Notes under the pieces: model-generated
Told to the model about the DNA's origin: nothing
Seen by the model: only the letters and a program-made list of their open reading frames with translations
Databases searched by the model: none
Made by a program: the position numbers and the translations under genes
Source of the DNA: Streptomyces diastatochromogenes
Lineage (GTDB): Bacteria > Actinomycetota > Actinomycetes > Streptomycetales > Streptomycetaceae
Direction of reading: 5' to 3'
Assembly: GCF_002242805.1 (NCBI RefSeq)
Contig: NZ_MCGQ01000007.1
Coordinates: 248,001-312,000 of the forward strand
DNA: 64,000 nucleotides
In this document: positions 52,731 to 61,124 of the stretch, one piece after another
How the letters are laid out: the number at the start of each line of letters is the position of its first letter
Position numbering within the stretch: the stretch's first letter is position 1

Positions 52731-52940
52731 ATGAACATCAAGGTCGTACGAGGCAATCCCACCCCGGAGGAGCTTGCCGCCGCCCTGGCGGTGGTCCGCG
52801 CCCGCGCCGCGGCGGCAGCAGCAACGCCGCCCGGCGCACCGGGCCCGAGGGACTCCTGGTCGGACCCGGCCCGCATCGCGGGCCACCACGTCCCGCGCCC
52901 CGGCCCGGCATCCTGGACCCGCACCTACTGGCCAAGCTAG
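52731..52940 (+). CDS. pccE: Acyl-CoA carboxylase epsilon subunit
   Basis: 69 residues: short N-terminal MNIKVVRGNPTPEELAAAL, an Ala/Arg-rich helix and W-containing tail (WSDPARIAGHH, TRTYW). This is the actinobacterial AccE/PccE small subunit that enhances the alpha-beta complex. GGAG lies six bases before ATG. Directly behind pccB in one operon. Confidence 0.93.
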   Translation: MNIKVVRGNPTPEELAAALAVVRARAAAAAATPPGAPGPRDSWSDPARIAGHHVPRPGPASWTRTYWPS

Positions 52941-52950
52941 GGGCGATTCC

Positions 52951-52985
52951 CTCAGGGGCGCGGGGAACCGCGCAGCTCAGAGCAG
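52951..52985. repeat. Dispersed intergenic hairpin with GGAA tetraloop
   Basis: GCGCGG-GGAA-CCGCGC (52958-52973) within CTCAGGGGCGCGGGGAACCGCGCAG. GGAA is a GNRA tetraloop. From memory the sequence (AGGGGCGCGGGGAACTGCGCGA) is among the most frequent Streptomyces intergenic repeats. It separates pccE from the small gene at 53052. Confidence 0.6.
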
Positions 52986-53051
52986 TACCGGGTGCCAACT
53001 TGAGTACTTGTACTCAGGCACCCGGCACAAAAAAACCACACGCTGGACACC

Positions 53052-53180
53052 ATGTTGTGGTCAGACCCCGAAGACGAGCCGCCGAAGGAACTCCGTGACA
53101 CGCAGGAGATGCTCCGGCGGCTCGGCCTCGTCCTGGCCCTGGCCATGCTGCTGGGCATGATCGTCCTCGGCCTGAGGTAG
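53052..53180 (+). CDS. 42-residue single-pass membrane protein
   Basis: ATG 53052 opens a frame of 42 codons ending TAG 53180: a polar N-terminus (MLWSDPEDEPPKELRDTQ) then a membrane helix (LVLALAMLLGMIVLGL). Its codon usage has high GC at third positions, consistent with coding. The position between pccE and maf seems conserved in streptomycetes from memory. No ribosome site is obvious; role unknown. Confidence 0.6.
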   Translation: MLWSDPEDEPPKELRDTQEMLRRLGLVLALAMLLGMIVLGLR

Positions 53181-53206
53181 CACAGCGGCACCGCTAACCT
53201 GACCGC

Positions 53207-53824
53207 ATGACCGCAAAGCCGCGCAGACGCCTCGTGCTCGCCTCCCAGTCCCCCGCCCGCCTGGGCCTGCTGCGCCAGGCAGGCCTCGCCCCCGAGGTGA
53301 TCGTGAGCGGGGTCGACGAGGACGCCGTCACCGCACCCACCCCGGCCGAGCTGGCGCTCGCTCTCGCCGAGGCCAAGGCCTCCGTCGTGGCGGCGAAGCC
53401 GGAGGTGCAGGGCGCCCTGGTGATCGGCTGCGACTCGGTGCTGGAGCTGGACGGGCAGGCGCTCGGCAAGCCCGCGGACGCCGAGGAGGCCACCGCCCGC
53501 TGGAAGGCGATGCGCGGGCGGGCCGGGACCCTCCAGACGGGGCACTGCATCTGGGACACGACGGCCAAGCGGTACGTCGCCGGGGTCGCCTCCACGATCG
53601 TCCACTTCGGCGAGCCCTCGGACGAGGAGATCGCCGCGTACGTCGCCTCGGGCGAACCCCTCTACGTCGCCGGAGCGTTCACCCTGGACGGCCTCTCGGC
53701 GCCGTTCATCGAGGGCATCGACGGCGACCACGGCAACGTGATCGGCATCAGCCTGCCCCTCGTACGGCGACTGCTGGCCGAACTGGGCATCAGCATCACA
53801 GAGTTGTGGGCACCGGCAGAGTGA
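53207..53824 (+). CDS. maf: Maf family nucleotide pyrophosphatase
   Basis: 205 residues. Diagnostic LASQSPARL near residue 10, [16 protein letters not shown] and the [12 protein letters not shown] segment. Hydrolyses non-canonical nucleoside triphosphates (dTTP, UTP or modified) to monophosphates as house-cleaning. TAACCT lies exactly six bases before ATG and there is no ribosome site, so it is probably leaderless. The 3' end overlaps the opposite-strand membrane protein gene by 29 bases. Confidence 0.93.
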   Translation: MTAKPRRRLVLASQSPARLGLLRQAGLAPEVIVSGVDEDAVTAPTPAELALALAEAKASVVAAKPEVQGALVIGCDSVLELDGQALGKPADAEEATARWKAMRGRAGTLQTGHCIWDTTAKRYVAGVASTIVHFGEPSDEEIAAYVASGEPLYVAGAFTLDGLSAPFIEGIDGDHGNVIGISLPLVRRLLAELGISITELWAPAE

Positions 53825-54380
53825 CCTGGGCGGGGACGGAGTCCTGCGGCTCGTCGTCCCCGTCCTGGGGCTCACCCGTCCGGCTGTGCGGCTCGCCCGC
53901 GAAGCCCGGGTTTCCGGCCGGCTCGCCCTCGGCCTTCGGGTCGCCGCCCGCCTCCGGGGCATCACCGGAGGCACTCTGCTCCGGGCCGTCCTCACGGTCG
54001 TAGGACACCAGGAGCAGCACCAGGAGGCCGAGCATCACGACCATGAACACGAACGCCGGCCAGCCCACCAGGCTCAGGGTGAACGCGCCCAGCAGGCCGT
54101 GCACGACCGCCACGCTGATCAGCACGACACGCCCGAAGCCTGCGGGCGCGCGGTTGCGTATCGCCACGAGCAGGGCCACCAGGGCGCACAGGACGAAGTA
54201 GAGGCCGAACGCCACGCCGCCGATCTTCGAGGACTTCGACATGACGTCGGGGTCGAGGCCGGCCAGCGACATCCGCTGCCGGTCCACGACCACTCCGAGG
54301 AACCAGTTCAGTGCCCCGATGAAGAACGCCTCGGCCAAGAGGACGACTGCCACGACCCATGCCACCGGTCTGCGCACCAC
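53796..54380 (-). CDS. Four-helix membrane protein with acidic tail
   Basis: 194 residues from GTG 54380. Four hydrophobic segments ([70 protein letters not shown]) followed by a disordered acidic/Gly-Pro tail ([20 protein letters not shown]). Family not recognised. The tail region is antisense to the end of maf. The upstream gap of 375 bp (54381-54755) holds no gene; it contains the accA2 leader region. Confidence 0.85.
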   Translation of the reverse strand: MVRRPVAWVVAVVLLAEAFFIGALNWFLGVVVDRQRMSLAGLDPDVMSKSSKIGGVAFGLYFVLCALVALLVAIRNRAPAGFGRVVLISVAVVHGLLGAFTLSLVGWPAFVFMVVMLGLLVLLLVSYDREDGPEQSASGDAPEAGGDPKAEGEPAGNPGFAGEPHSRTGEPQDGDDEPQDSVPAQVTLPVPTTL

Positions 54381-54755
54381 CGGTCCCCACCCACCTTCGA
54401 CCTCAGCCCGAGCAGAGCTGCTGTTACCTGAAGTACGTTCGAGTCATCGCGAACGCTACTAACGGGTAAACCCGGGGACAAGGGTTCGGGCACCGGCAAA
54501 GAATCATTGGGCCATTCGTAGGGACTCGACAAAGAAACCGAGTGGGCCGCAGCACGCTCTCACAGAGACCTTGACCACATGACGGGGCTAGGGTTTTCCG
54601 GAGGAGTCCTGCCTACCGAGGTGCGACAAGGGATTTCGCGGGTCGAGCGAGCCTCGTATCACGCTCCGTGTGGGCAAGCTCACCATTGGGGACGGGTCGA
54701 AGTGCCGTGTCGGCAGTCCCTAAACTCGGCTTGTTTCAAGGAGGGAGCCTCAATC

Positions 54756-56528
54756 GTGCGCAAGGTGCTCATCGCCAACCGTGGCGAAATCGCTGTCCGC
54801 GTTGCCCGGGCCTGCCGGGACGCCGGGATCGCGAGCGTGGCCGTGTACGCCGACCCGGACCGGGACGCTCTGCATGTCCGCGCCGCGGATGAGGCGTTCG
54901 CCCTGGGTGGTGACACCCCCGCCACCAGCTATTTGGACATCGAGAAGGTCCTGAACGCCGCGCGCGAGTCCGGCGCGGACGCCGTCCACCCGGGCTACGG
55001 CTTCCTCTCGGAGAACGCCGAGTTCGCGCAGGCGGTCCTGGACGCCGGCCTGATCTGGATCGGCCCGCCCCCGCAGGCCATCCGCGACCTGGGTGACAAG
55101 GTCGCCGCCCGGCACATCGCGCAGCGTGCCGGCGCTCCCCTGGTGGCCGGTACGCCCGACCCGGTGAGTGGTGCCGACGAGGTCGTGGCGTTCGCGGAGC
55201 AGCACGGCCTGCCCATCGCGATCAAGGCCGCCTTCGGTGGTGGCGGGCGCGGCCTGAAGGTCGCCCGCACTCTCGAAGAGGTCCCGGAGCTGTACGAGTC
55301 GGCGGTCCGCGAGGCGGTCGCCGCCTTCGGCCGAGGCGAGTGCTTCGTCGAGCGCTACCTGGACCGTCCGCGCCACGTGGAGACCCAGTGCCTGGCCGAC
55401 AAGCACGGCAACGTGGTCGTCGTCTCCACCCGTGACTGCTCGCTGCAGCGCCGCCACCAGAAGCTGGTCGAGGAGGCCCCGGCGCCGTTCCTCTCCGACG
55501 AGCAGGTCGCCGAGCTGTACCGCGCCTCGAAGGCCATCCTGAAGGAGGCCTCCTACGAGGGCGCCGGCACCTGTGAGTTCCTGGTCGGCCAGGACGGCAC
55601 CATCTCCTTCCTGGAGGTGAACACGCGCCTTCAGGTGGAGCACCCGGTCACCGAGGAGGTCGCCGGCATCGACCTGGTCCGCGAGATGTTCCGTATCGCC
55701 GACGGCGAGGAACTCGGCTACGACGACCCGGCGCTGCGCGGACACTCGTTCGAGTTCCGGATCAACGGCGAGGACCCGGGCCGCAACTTCCTGCCGGCCC
55801 CCGGCACGGTCACCAGGTTCGCCGCGCCGTCCGGCCCCGGCGTCCGCCTGGACGCGGGCGTGGAGTCCGGCTCGGTCATCGGCCCGGCCTGGGACTCGCT
55901 GCTCGCCAAGCTGATCGTCACCGGCCGCACCCGCGAGGAGGCCCTGGAGCGGGCCTCCCGCGCCCTGGAGGAGTTCCAGGTCGAGGGCATGGCGACGGCG
56001 ATCCCGTTCCACCGCGCGGTGGTCAAGGACCCGGCGTTCGCCCCGGAGCTGACCGGCTCCGCCGAGCCCTTCACGGTCCACACCCGCTGGATCGAGACCG
56101 AGTTCGTCAACGAGATCAAGCCGTTCGCCACCCCGGCCGAGGCCGAGGCGGAGGAGGAGACGGGCCGCGAGACGGTCGTCGTCGAGGTCGGCGGCAAGCG
56201 CCTGGAGGTCTCCCTCCCCTCCAGCCTGGGCATGTCCCTGGCCCGCACCGGCCTCGCGGCGGGCGCCAAGCCCAAGCGCCGCGCGGCCAAGAAGTCCGGC
56301 CCGGTGGCCTCCGGCGACACCCTCGCCTCCCCGATGCAGGGCACGATCGTCAAGGTCGCGGTCGAGGAGGGCCAGGAGGTCAAGGAAGGCGACCTGGTCG
56401 TCGTCCTGGAGGCCATGAAGATGGAACAGCCCCTCAACGCCCACAAGGCGGGCACCATCAAGGGCCTGAACTTCGAGGTCGGCGCCTCGGTCACGTCCGG
56501 CGCGGCGATCTGCGAGATCAAGGACTGA
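54756..56528 (+). CDS. accA2: Acyl-CoA carboxylase alpha (biotin carboxylase / BCCP) subunit AccA2
   Basis: 590 residues, matching the known AccA length. Biotin carboxylase ATP-grasp domain (1-450) with [29 protein letters not shown]-terminal biotinyl domain with the lysine in [10 protein letters not shown] near 555. It carboxylates biotin using bicarbonate and ATP and supplies PccB and other beta subunits. GTG 54756 is eight bases after AAGGAGGGAG. In S. coelicolor AccA1 and AccA2 are duplicates; this context is that of AccA2. Confidence 0.95.
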   Translation: MRKVLIANRGEIAVRVARACRDAGIASVAVYADPDRDALHVRAADEAFALGGDTPATSYLDIEKVLNAARESGADAVHPGYGFLSENAEFAQAVLDAGLIWIGPPPQAIRDLGDKVAARHIAQRAGAPLVAGTPDPVSGADEVVAFAEQHGLPIAIKAAFGGGGRGLKVARTLEEVPELYESAVREAVAAFGRGECFVERYLDRPRHVETQCLADKHGNVVVVSTRDCSLQRRHQKLVEEAPAPFLSDEQVAELYRASKAILKEASYEGAGTCEFLVGQDGTISFLEVNTRLQVEHPVTEEVAGIDLVREMFRIADGEELGYDDPALRGHSFEFRINGEDPGRNFLPAPGTVTRFAAPSGPGVRLDAGVESGSVIGPAWDSLLAKLIVTGRTREEALERASRALEEFQVEGMATAIPFHRAVVKDPAFAPELTGSAEPFTVHTRWIETEFVNEIKPFATPAEAEAEEETGRETVVVEVGGKRLEVSLPSSLGMSLARTGLAAGAKPKRRAAKKSGPVASGDTLASPMQGTIVKVAVEEGQEVKEGDLVVVLEAMKMEQPLNAHKAGTIKGLNFEVGASVTSGAAICEIKD

Positions 56529-56545
56529 CAGCAGGGATCCAAGTG

Positions 56546-56584
56546 ACGCCCGGTGGACAGCACGTCTGCCGGGCGTTCCCTTTT
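56546..56584 (+). terminator. accA2 terminator
   Basis: ACGCCCGG pairs with CCGGGCGT (56546-56553, 56569-56576), followed by TCCCTTTT. About 17 nt after the stop. Confidence 0.75.
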
Positions 56585-56597
56585 CGACGGAGCCTTG

Positions 56598-57536
56598 CTA
56601 TCGCCGCCGCAAATCAGCGACGCGCCCTCGCTCAGTCCCTCCCGACTGATCCCCGAGCATCCCCCGCAACCCACCCCCGGGCACCTGCCCCCGCCGAGGG
56701 CCAGGCAGACCCCGCTGACGCGCCGCAGGCAAATGTTCACCCCCCGGAGGGCTGCTCGCCCCCGCGACAGCGATCTGCACCCCCTGATCGGCGAGAGCCT
56801 GCAGCTCCGTGGCGGCGCGATCGTCGTGCGGGGGCGGCTCGTCGGTGACCAGGCGGGTGATGACATCGGTCGGCACCGTCTGGAACATCGTGTCCGTGCC
56901 CAGCTTGGTGTGGTCGGCGAGGACCACGACCTCCGCCGCGGCCTGCACCAGCGCACGGTCGACGGACGCCGAGAGCATGTTGGACGTGGACAGCCCGCGC
57001 TCGGCGGTGAGCCCACTCCCGGACAGGAAGGCCTTGGACACCCGAAGCCCCTGCAGGGACTGCTCCGCTCCGGAGCCGACGAGGGCGTAGTTGGAGCCGC
57101 GCAGGGTGCCGCCGGTCATCACGACCTCCACCCGGTTGGCGTGGGCCAACGCCTGTGCCACCAGAAGGGAGTTGGTGACGACGGTCAGCCCGGGCACGCG
57201 CGCGAGCCGGCGGGCCAGCTCCTGCGTGGTCGTACCCGCGCCGACCACGATGGCCTCGCCCTCTTCGACGAGTCCCGCGGCGAGATCGGCGATGGCCGTC
57301 TTCTCGGCGGTCGCGAGATGGGACTTCTGCGGAAAGCCGGACTCCCGCGTGAACCCGCCCGGCAATACCGCACCGCCGTGCCGGCGGTCGAGGAGTCCTT
57401 CTGCCTCCAGTGCGCGCACGTCCCGCCGTACGGTCACTTCGGAGGTCTGGACGACGCGGGCGAGTTCACGGAGCGACACGGCCCCGTTCGCTCGCACCAT
57501 TTCGAGGATCAATTGGCGACGTTCTGCAGCGAACAC
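56598..57536 (-). CDS. DeoR family transcriptional regulator
   Basis: 312 residues. N-terminal HTH (VSLRELARVVQTSEVTVRRDVRALEAEGLLDRRHGGA) and the DeoRC sugar-phosphate effector domain (AGTTTQELARRL, TNSLLVAQAL, DHTKLG). A Pro/Gly/Arg-rich tail of about 60 residues past the domain is unusual. TACTGT (57544-57549) is seven bases before GTG 57536 and CTGAAA stands 18 nt upstream of it, giving a leaderless promoter. Target operon not clear; no sugar genes adjoin. Confidence 0.9.
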   Translation of the reverse strand: MFAAERRQLILEMVRANGAVSLRELARVVQTSEVTVRRDVRALEAEGLLDRRHGGAVLPGGFTRESGFPQKSHLATAEKTAIADLAAGLVEEGEAIVVGAGTTTQELARRLARVPGLTVVTNSLLVAQALAHANRVEVVMTGGTLRGSNYALVGSGAEQSLQGLRVSKAFLSGSGLTAERGLSTSNMLSASVDRALVQAAAEVVVLADHTKLGTDTMFQTVPTDVITRLVTDEPPPHDDRAATELQALADQGVQIAVAGASSPPGGEHLPAARQRGLPGPRRGQVPGGGLRGMLGDQSGGTERGRVADLRRR

Positions 57537-57702
57537 GAAACTGACAGTAACCCCAACGACCGTCTGCTTTCAGCAGTTTGCGCCGAATAACAGAAGTTGT
57601 TCGCACGGCAGGACGGGAAGTGGTATAAGGCCTAATCTTCCCGCCTATGCCGTACGCATGCGCGACAACTCCCCGTGACCAGCGGGAAGTCGGACCCCTC
57701 GG

Positions 57703-59151
57703 TCAGGCCTCGCCGCCCGCCTTGCGCGTGTGCAGCTGCCGTGCCACCTCCGCGATCGACCCCGAAAGGGAGGGGTACACCGTGAATGCGTTCGCGATCT
57801 GTTCGACCGTCAGATTGTTGTCGACGGCGATCGAGATGGGGTGGATGAGTTCCGAGGCGCGCGGCGCCACCACGACACCGCCGACGACGATTCCGGTACC
57901 CGGCCGGCAGAAGATCTTGACGAAGCCGTCCCGGATGCCCTGCATCTTGGCGCGCGGGTTGCGCAGCAGCGGCAGCTTCACGACCCGGGCGTCGATCTTG
58001 CCCGCGTCCACGTCCGCCTGGCTGTAGCCGACGGTGGCGATCTCGGGGTCGGTGAAGACGTTCGAGGAGACCGTCTTGAGGTTCAGCGGGGCCACCGCGT
58101 CGCCGAGGAAGTGGTACATGGCGATACGTCCCTGCATGGCGGCCACGGACGCGAGCGCGAAGACACCGGTCACGTCACCGGCCGCGTAGACGCCGGGAGC
58201 GGTCGTACGCGAGACCTTGTCGGTCCAGATGTGGCCGGAGTCGCGCAGCTTCACGCCCGCCTCCTCCAGCCCGAGACCCGCGCTGTTCGGGATGGCGCCG
58301 ACGGCCATGAGGCAGTGCGAGCCGGTGATGACGCGCCCGTCGGCCAGCGTCACCTCGACCCGGTCGCCGACGCGCTTGGCGGACTGCGCGCGGGAGCGGG
58401 CCATGACGTTCATGCCGCGGCGCCGGAAGACGTCCTCCAGGACGGCGGCGGCATCCGGGTCCTCACCGGGAAGCACCCGGTCCCTGGACGAGACGAGCGT
58501 GACCTTCGACCCCAGCGCCTGATACGCACCGGCGAACTCGGCACCGGTGACACCCGACCCGACCACGATCAGCTCTTCCGGCAGCTCGGTGAGGTCGTAG
58601 ACCTGGGTCCAGTTGAGGATGCGCTCGCCGTCGGGCTGGGCGTCGGGCAGTTCGCGCGGGTGGCCGCCGGTGGCGATGAGGACGGCGTCGGCGGTGAGGG
58701 TCTCCTCGGAGCCGTCGGCGGCGGTGACGACGACCTTGCGGGAACCGTCGAGGCCCTGCATGCCGTCCAGCCGGCCGCGACCGCGCATGACCCGGGCGCC
58801 GGCGCGCGTGACGGACGCGGTGATGTCGTGCGACTGGGCGAGCGCGAGCCGCTTCACACGGCGGTTCACCTTCCCCAGGTCCACGCCCACCACCCGGGCC
58901 GCCTGTTCCAGCGGCGGGGTGTCGTCGGCGACGATGATCCCCAGCTCCTCGTAGGAGGAGTCGAAGGTGGTCATCACCTCGGCCGTAGCGATAAGGGTCT
59001 TCGACGGCACGCAGTCGGTCAGCACCGACGCTCCGCCCAGACCGTCGCAGTCGACGACGGTCACCTCCGCACCGAGCTGAGCGGCGACCAGCGCCGCTTC
59101 GTATCCGCCGGGTCCGCCACCGATGATCACGATCCGAGTCACGTACCCCAT
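57703..59151 (-). CDS. lpdA: LpdA-type NAD(P)H-quinone dehydrogenase (flavoprotein disulfide reductase fold, redox disulfide absent)
   Basis: 482 residues (479 from GTG 59142). FAD motif VIIGGGPGGYEAAL, then GLGGASVLTDCVPSK at the position where lipoamide dehydrogenase has CLNVGC: the first cysteine is Ser, so a disulfide cannot form. NAD(P) motif VVGSGVTGAEFA. This matches M. tuberculosis LpdA, a quinone reductase, rather than a true dihydrolipoamide dehydrogenase. The gap to the DeoR gene holds no visible gene. Confidence 0.92.
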   Translation of the reverse strand: MGYVTRIVIIGGGPGGYEAALVAAQLGAEVTVVDCDGLGGASVLTDCVPSKTLIATAEVMTTFDSSYEELGIIVADDTPPLEQAARVVGVDLGKVNRRVKRLALAQSHDITASVTRAGARVMRGRGRLDGMQGLDGSRKVVVTAADGSEETLTADAVLIATGGHPRELPDAQPDGERILNWTQVYDLTELPEELIVVGSGVTGAEFAGAYQALGSKVTLVSSRDRVLPGEDPDAAAVLEDVFRRRGMNVMARSRAQSAKRVGDRVEVTLADGRVITGSHCLMAVGAIPNSAGLGLEEAGVKLRDSGHIWTDKVSRTTAPGVYAAGDVTGVFALASVAAMQGRIAMYHFLGDAVAPLNLKTVSSNVFTDPEIATVGYSQADVDAGKIDARVVKLPLLRNPRAKMQGIRDGFVKIFCRPGTGIVVGGVVVAPRASELIHPISIAVDNNLTVEQIANAFTVYPSLSGSIAEVARQLHTRKAGGEA

Positions 59152-59249
59152 TGTCCCGCACGCTTCAAGGTGCTACTGCCCCGGGGGGCGCCGGGCGGCG
59201 GCCTCCGGTACGGGAGAGACGGGAGTTTCCGCTGCCGTACCCTCTCTCC

Positions 59250-59687
59250 ATGTCGCTCTATGCCGCGTACGCCGGCAACCTCGAAGCGCGCCTGATGTCC
59301 CGCCGCGCCCCGCACTCCCCGCTGCGCGCCATCGGCTGGCTGAACGGCTGGCGGCTGACCTTCGGCGGCGAGCAGCTGGGCTGGGAGGGCGCGCTCGCGA
59401 CGATCGTCGAGGAGCCCGGCGCCCAGGTCTTCGTCGGCCTGTACGACATCGCGCCCATGGACGAGGAGTCCCTCGACCGCTGGGAGGGCGTCGGCCTCGG
59501 CATCTACCGCCGGGTCCGCATCCGCGTGCACACCCTGGAAGGCGAGGAGTCGGCGTGGACGTACGCCCTCAACGCCTACGAGGGCGGCCTGCCGTCGGCG
59601 CGGTACCTCGGGGAGGTCGCGGACGCGGCCGAGTCGGCCGGGGCGCCACACGATTACGTGATGGAGCTGCGCAAGAGGCCGTGCTGA
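59250..59687 (+). CDS. Gamma-glutamylcyclotransferase-like (AIG2/GGCT fold) protein
   Basis: 145 residues. N-terminal YAAYAGNLE (the YGSNL-equivalent), a central MSRRAP, and MDEESLDRWEG resembling the catalytic Glu region. Small GGCT-fold enzymes split gamma-glutamyl amines to 5-oxoproline. No ribosome site; TACCCT is exactly six bases before ATG 59250, predicting a leaderless transcript. It diverges from lpdA. Confidence 0.87.
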   Translation: MSLYAAYAGNLEARLMSRRAPHSPLRAIGWLNGWRLTFGGEQLGWEGALATIVEEPGAQVFVGLYDIAPMDEESLDRWEGVGLGIYRRVRIRVHTLEGEESAWTYALNAYEGGLPSARYLGEVADAAESAGAPHDYVMELRKRPC

Positions 59688-59738
59688 CCGGCGTCGGCTC
59701 CTTAGACTGGGAAAACCGGCGCACCAACGGGAGAACGC

Positions 59739-60017
59739 ATGGCCCCCACCACGTATGACGTCTATTACACGGTGCAGGCCGCCGAGGCCCGCGACCGGCT
59801 CGACGACCGTCAGCGCGCCGCGTTCGACAAGGGCATCGCCCTACTCGCCCGCGACCCGTTCCTCTCGGTGTCACGGCCCATAAGCTCCACCGGCGACGAC
59901 CGCACGATCCGCCTCACCCAGAACATCCTCGTGGAGTACACGGTCAGCCGTGGCCGCCTGCTGGTCTTCATCGTCGAGGTCTTCAACGACAAGGACGTTC
60001 TCGTCCCGGACGAATGA
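59739..60017 (+). CDS. RelE/ParE-fold toxin-like protein without adjacent antitoxin
   Basis: 92 residues. The fold pattern is RelE-like: YTVQAAEARDRLDDRQRAAFDKGIALLARDPF then RTIRLTQNILVEYTVSRGRLLVFIVEVF. Basic catalytic residues usual in RelE are few. No antitoxin-sized frame precedes or follows, so it may be orphaned or not a toxin. GGGAGA stands upstream of ATG 59739. Confidence 0.72.
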   Translation: MAPTTYDVYYTVQAAEARDRLDDRQRAAFDKGIALLARDPFLSVSRPISSTGDDRTIRLTQNILVEYTVSRGRLLVFIVEVFNDKDVLVPDE

Positions 60018-60127
60018 TCGTCCCGACGTCGGCATCGCCCTCTTCGTCGGAAACAACAAGACAACGAAAGCATTCCCGTGAGGTCTGTCATCTACGCGCG
60101 TAGGCGAAGACCGGCTACCCTCATCGC

Positions 60128-60952
60128 GTGAACGCATCTCTTCTTCCGGACGACATCCAGGGCGACCCCTACGCCGCCGCCGACGCCGCCGCCGCGCGCC
60201 TGCGCGAACTGACCGGCGCCGAGACCCACGACGTCGCCCTCGTGATGGGCTCCGGCTGGGCTCCGGCCGTCGACGCCCTGGGCGCACCCGACGCCGAGTT
60301 CCAGGTCACCGAGCTGCCCGGCTTCCCGCCGCCGGCCGTCGAGGGGCACGGCGGCAAGATCCGCTCGTACTCCTTCGGTGACAAGCGCGCCCTGGTCTTC
60401 CTGGGCCGCACCCACTACTACGAGGGCCGTGGCGTCGCCGCCGTCGCCCACGGCGTGCGCACCGCGGTGGCCGCCGGCTGCAAGACGATCGTGCTGACCA
60501 ACGGCTGCGGCGGCCTGCGCGAGGGCATGCGCCCCGGCCAGCCGGTCCTGATCAGCGACCACATCAACCTGACGGCCACCTCCCCGATCGTCGGCGCCAA
60601 CTTCGTCGACCTGACGGACCTGTACTCCCCCCGCCTGCGCGCCCTGTGCAAGGAGATCGACCCCTCCCTGGAGGAGGGCGTCTACGCGCAGTTCCCCGGC
60701 CCGCACTACGAGACCCCGGCCGAGATCCGCATGGCCCGCGTGATCGGCGCGGACCTGGTCGGCATGTCCACGGTCCTGGAGGCCATCGCCGCCCGTGAGG
60801 CGGGCGCCGAGGTGCTGGGCATCTCCCTGGTCACCAACCTCGCCGCGGGCATGACCGGCGAGCCCCTGAACCACGAGGAGGTCCTCCAGGCGGGCCGCGA
60901 CTCGGCGGCACGCATGGGCGAGCTGCTGGGCCAGGTGCTGGGCCGGCTGTAA
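60128..60952 (+). CDS. punA: Purine-nucleoside phosphorylase
   Basis: 274 residues, trimeric PNP type. Phosphate loop MGSGW, GGKIRSY, HYYEGR, the base-binding [12 protein letters not shown] and TNLAAGM. Splits inosine and guanosine to free base and ribose-1-phosphate. TACCCT is six bases before GTG 60128: a likely leaderless mRNA. Followed by the phosphosugar mutase that converts ribose-1-phosphate-like esters, a sensible pairing. Confidence 0.94.
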   Translation: MNASLLPDDIQGDPYAAADAAAARLRELTGAETHDVALVMGSGWAPAVDALGAPDAEFQVTELPGFPPPAVEGHGGKIRSYSFGDKRALVFLGRTHYYEGRGVAAVAHGVRTAVAAGCKTIVLTNGCGGLREGMRPGQPVLISDHINLTATSPIVGANFVDLTDLYSPRLRALCKEIDPSLEEGVYAQFPGPHYETPAEIRMARVIGADLVGMSTVLEAIAAREAGAEVLGISLVTNLAAGMTGEPLNHEEVLQAGRDSAARMGELLGQVLGRL

Positions 60953-61033
60953 ACAGATTCGAGGCCCTGTGGCGGCGCGAGCGTGCCACGGGTGCTTCGG
61001 CGGCGCTGAGCGCGATACGCCAGTCCACTTCCC

Positions 61034-61096
61034 AGCCGACCGAGTCGGGTGGGCGGGTGGGCGAACGGGGGTCTGGGGGCGGAGCCCCCAGGCGGC
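61034..61096. repeat. Dispersed intergenic element, copy 2
   Basis: Reverse-complement counterpart of 49816-49880: palindrome GCCGAC-CGA-GTCGGG, GGGTGGG linkers and hairpin CTGGGGGC-GGA-GCCCCCAG (61073-61091). It stands in the 172-bp gap before the phosphohexomutase start. Confidence 0.75.
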
Positions 61097-61124
61097 AGGC
61101 AAACAAGGAGAGGTTGATCCCAAG

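Noticed and set aside
51000..52889. N-terminal extension of the BirA frame to 916 residues
   Set aside because: It runs antisense through pccB and encodes low-complexity sequence; BirA begins at 50999.
54381..54755. Hidden gene in the 375-bp gap before accA2
   Set aside because: Frames here lack coding-like third-position GC and a start context; the region looks like promoter and leader.
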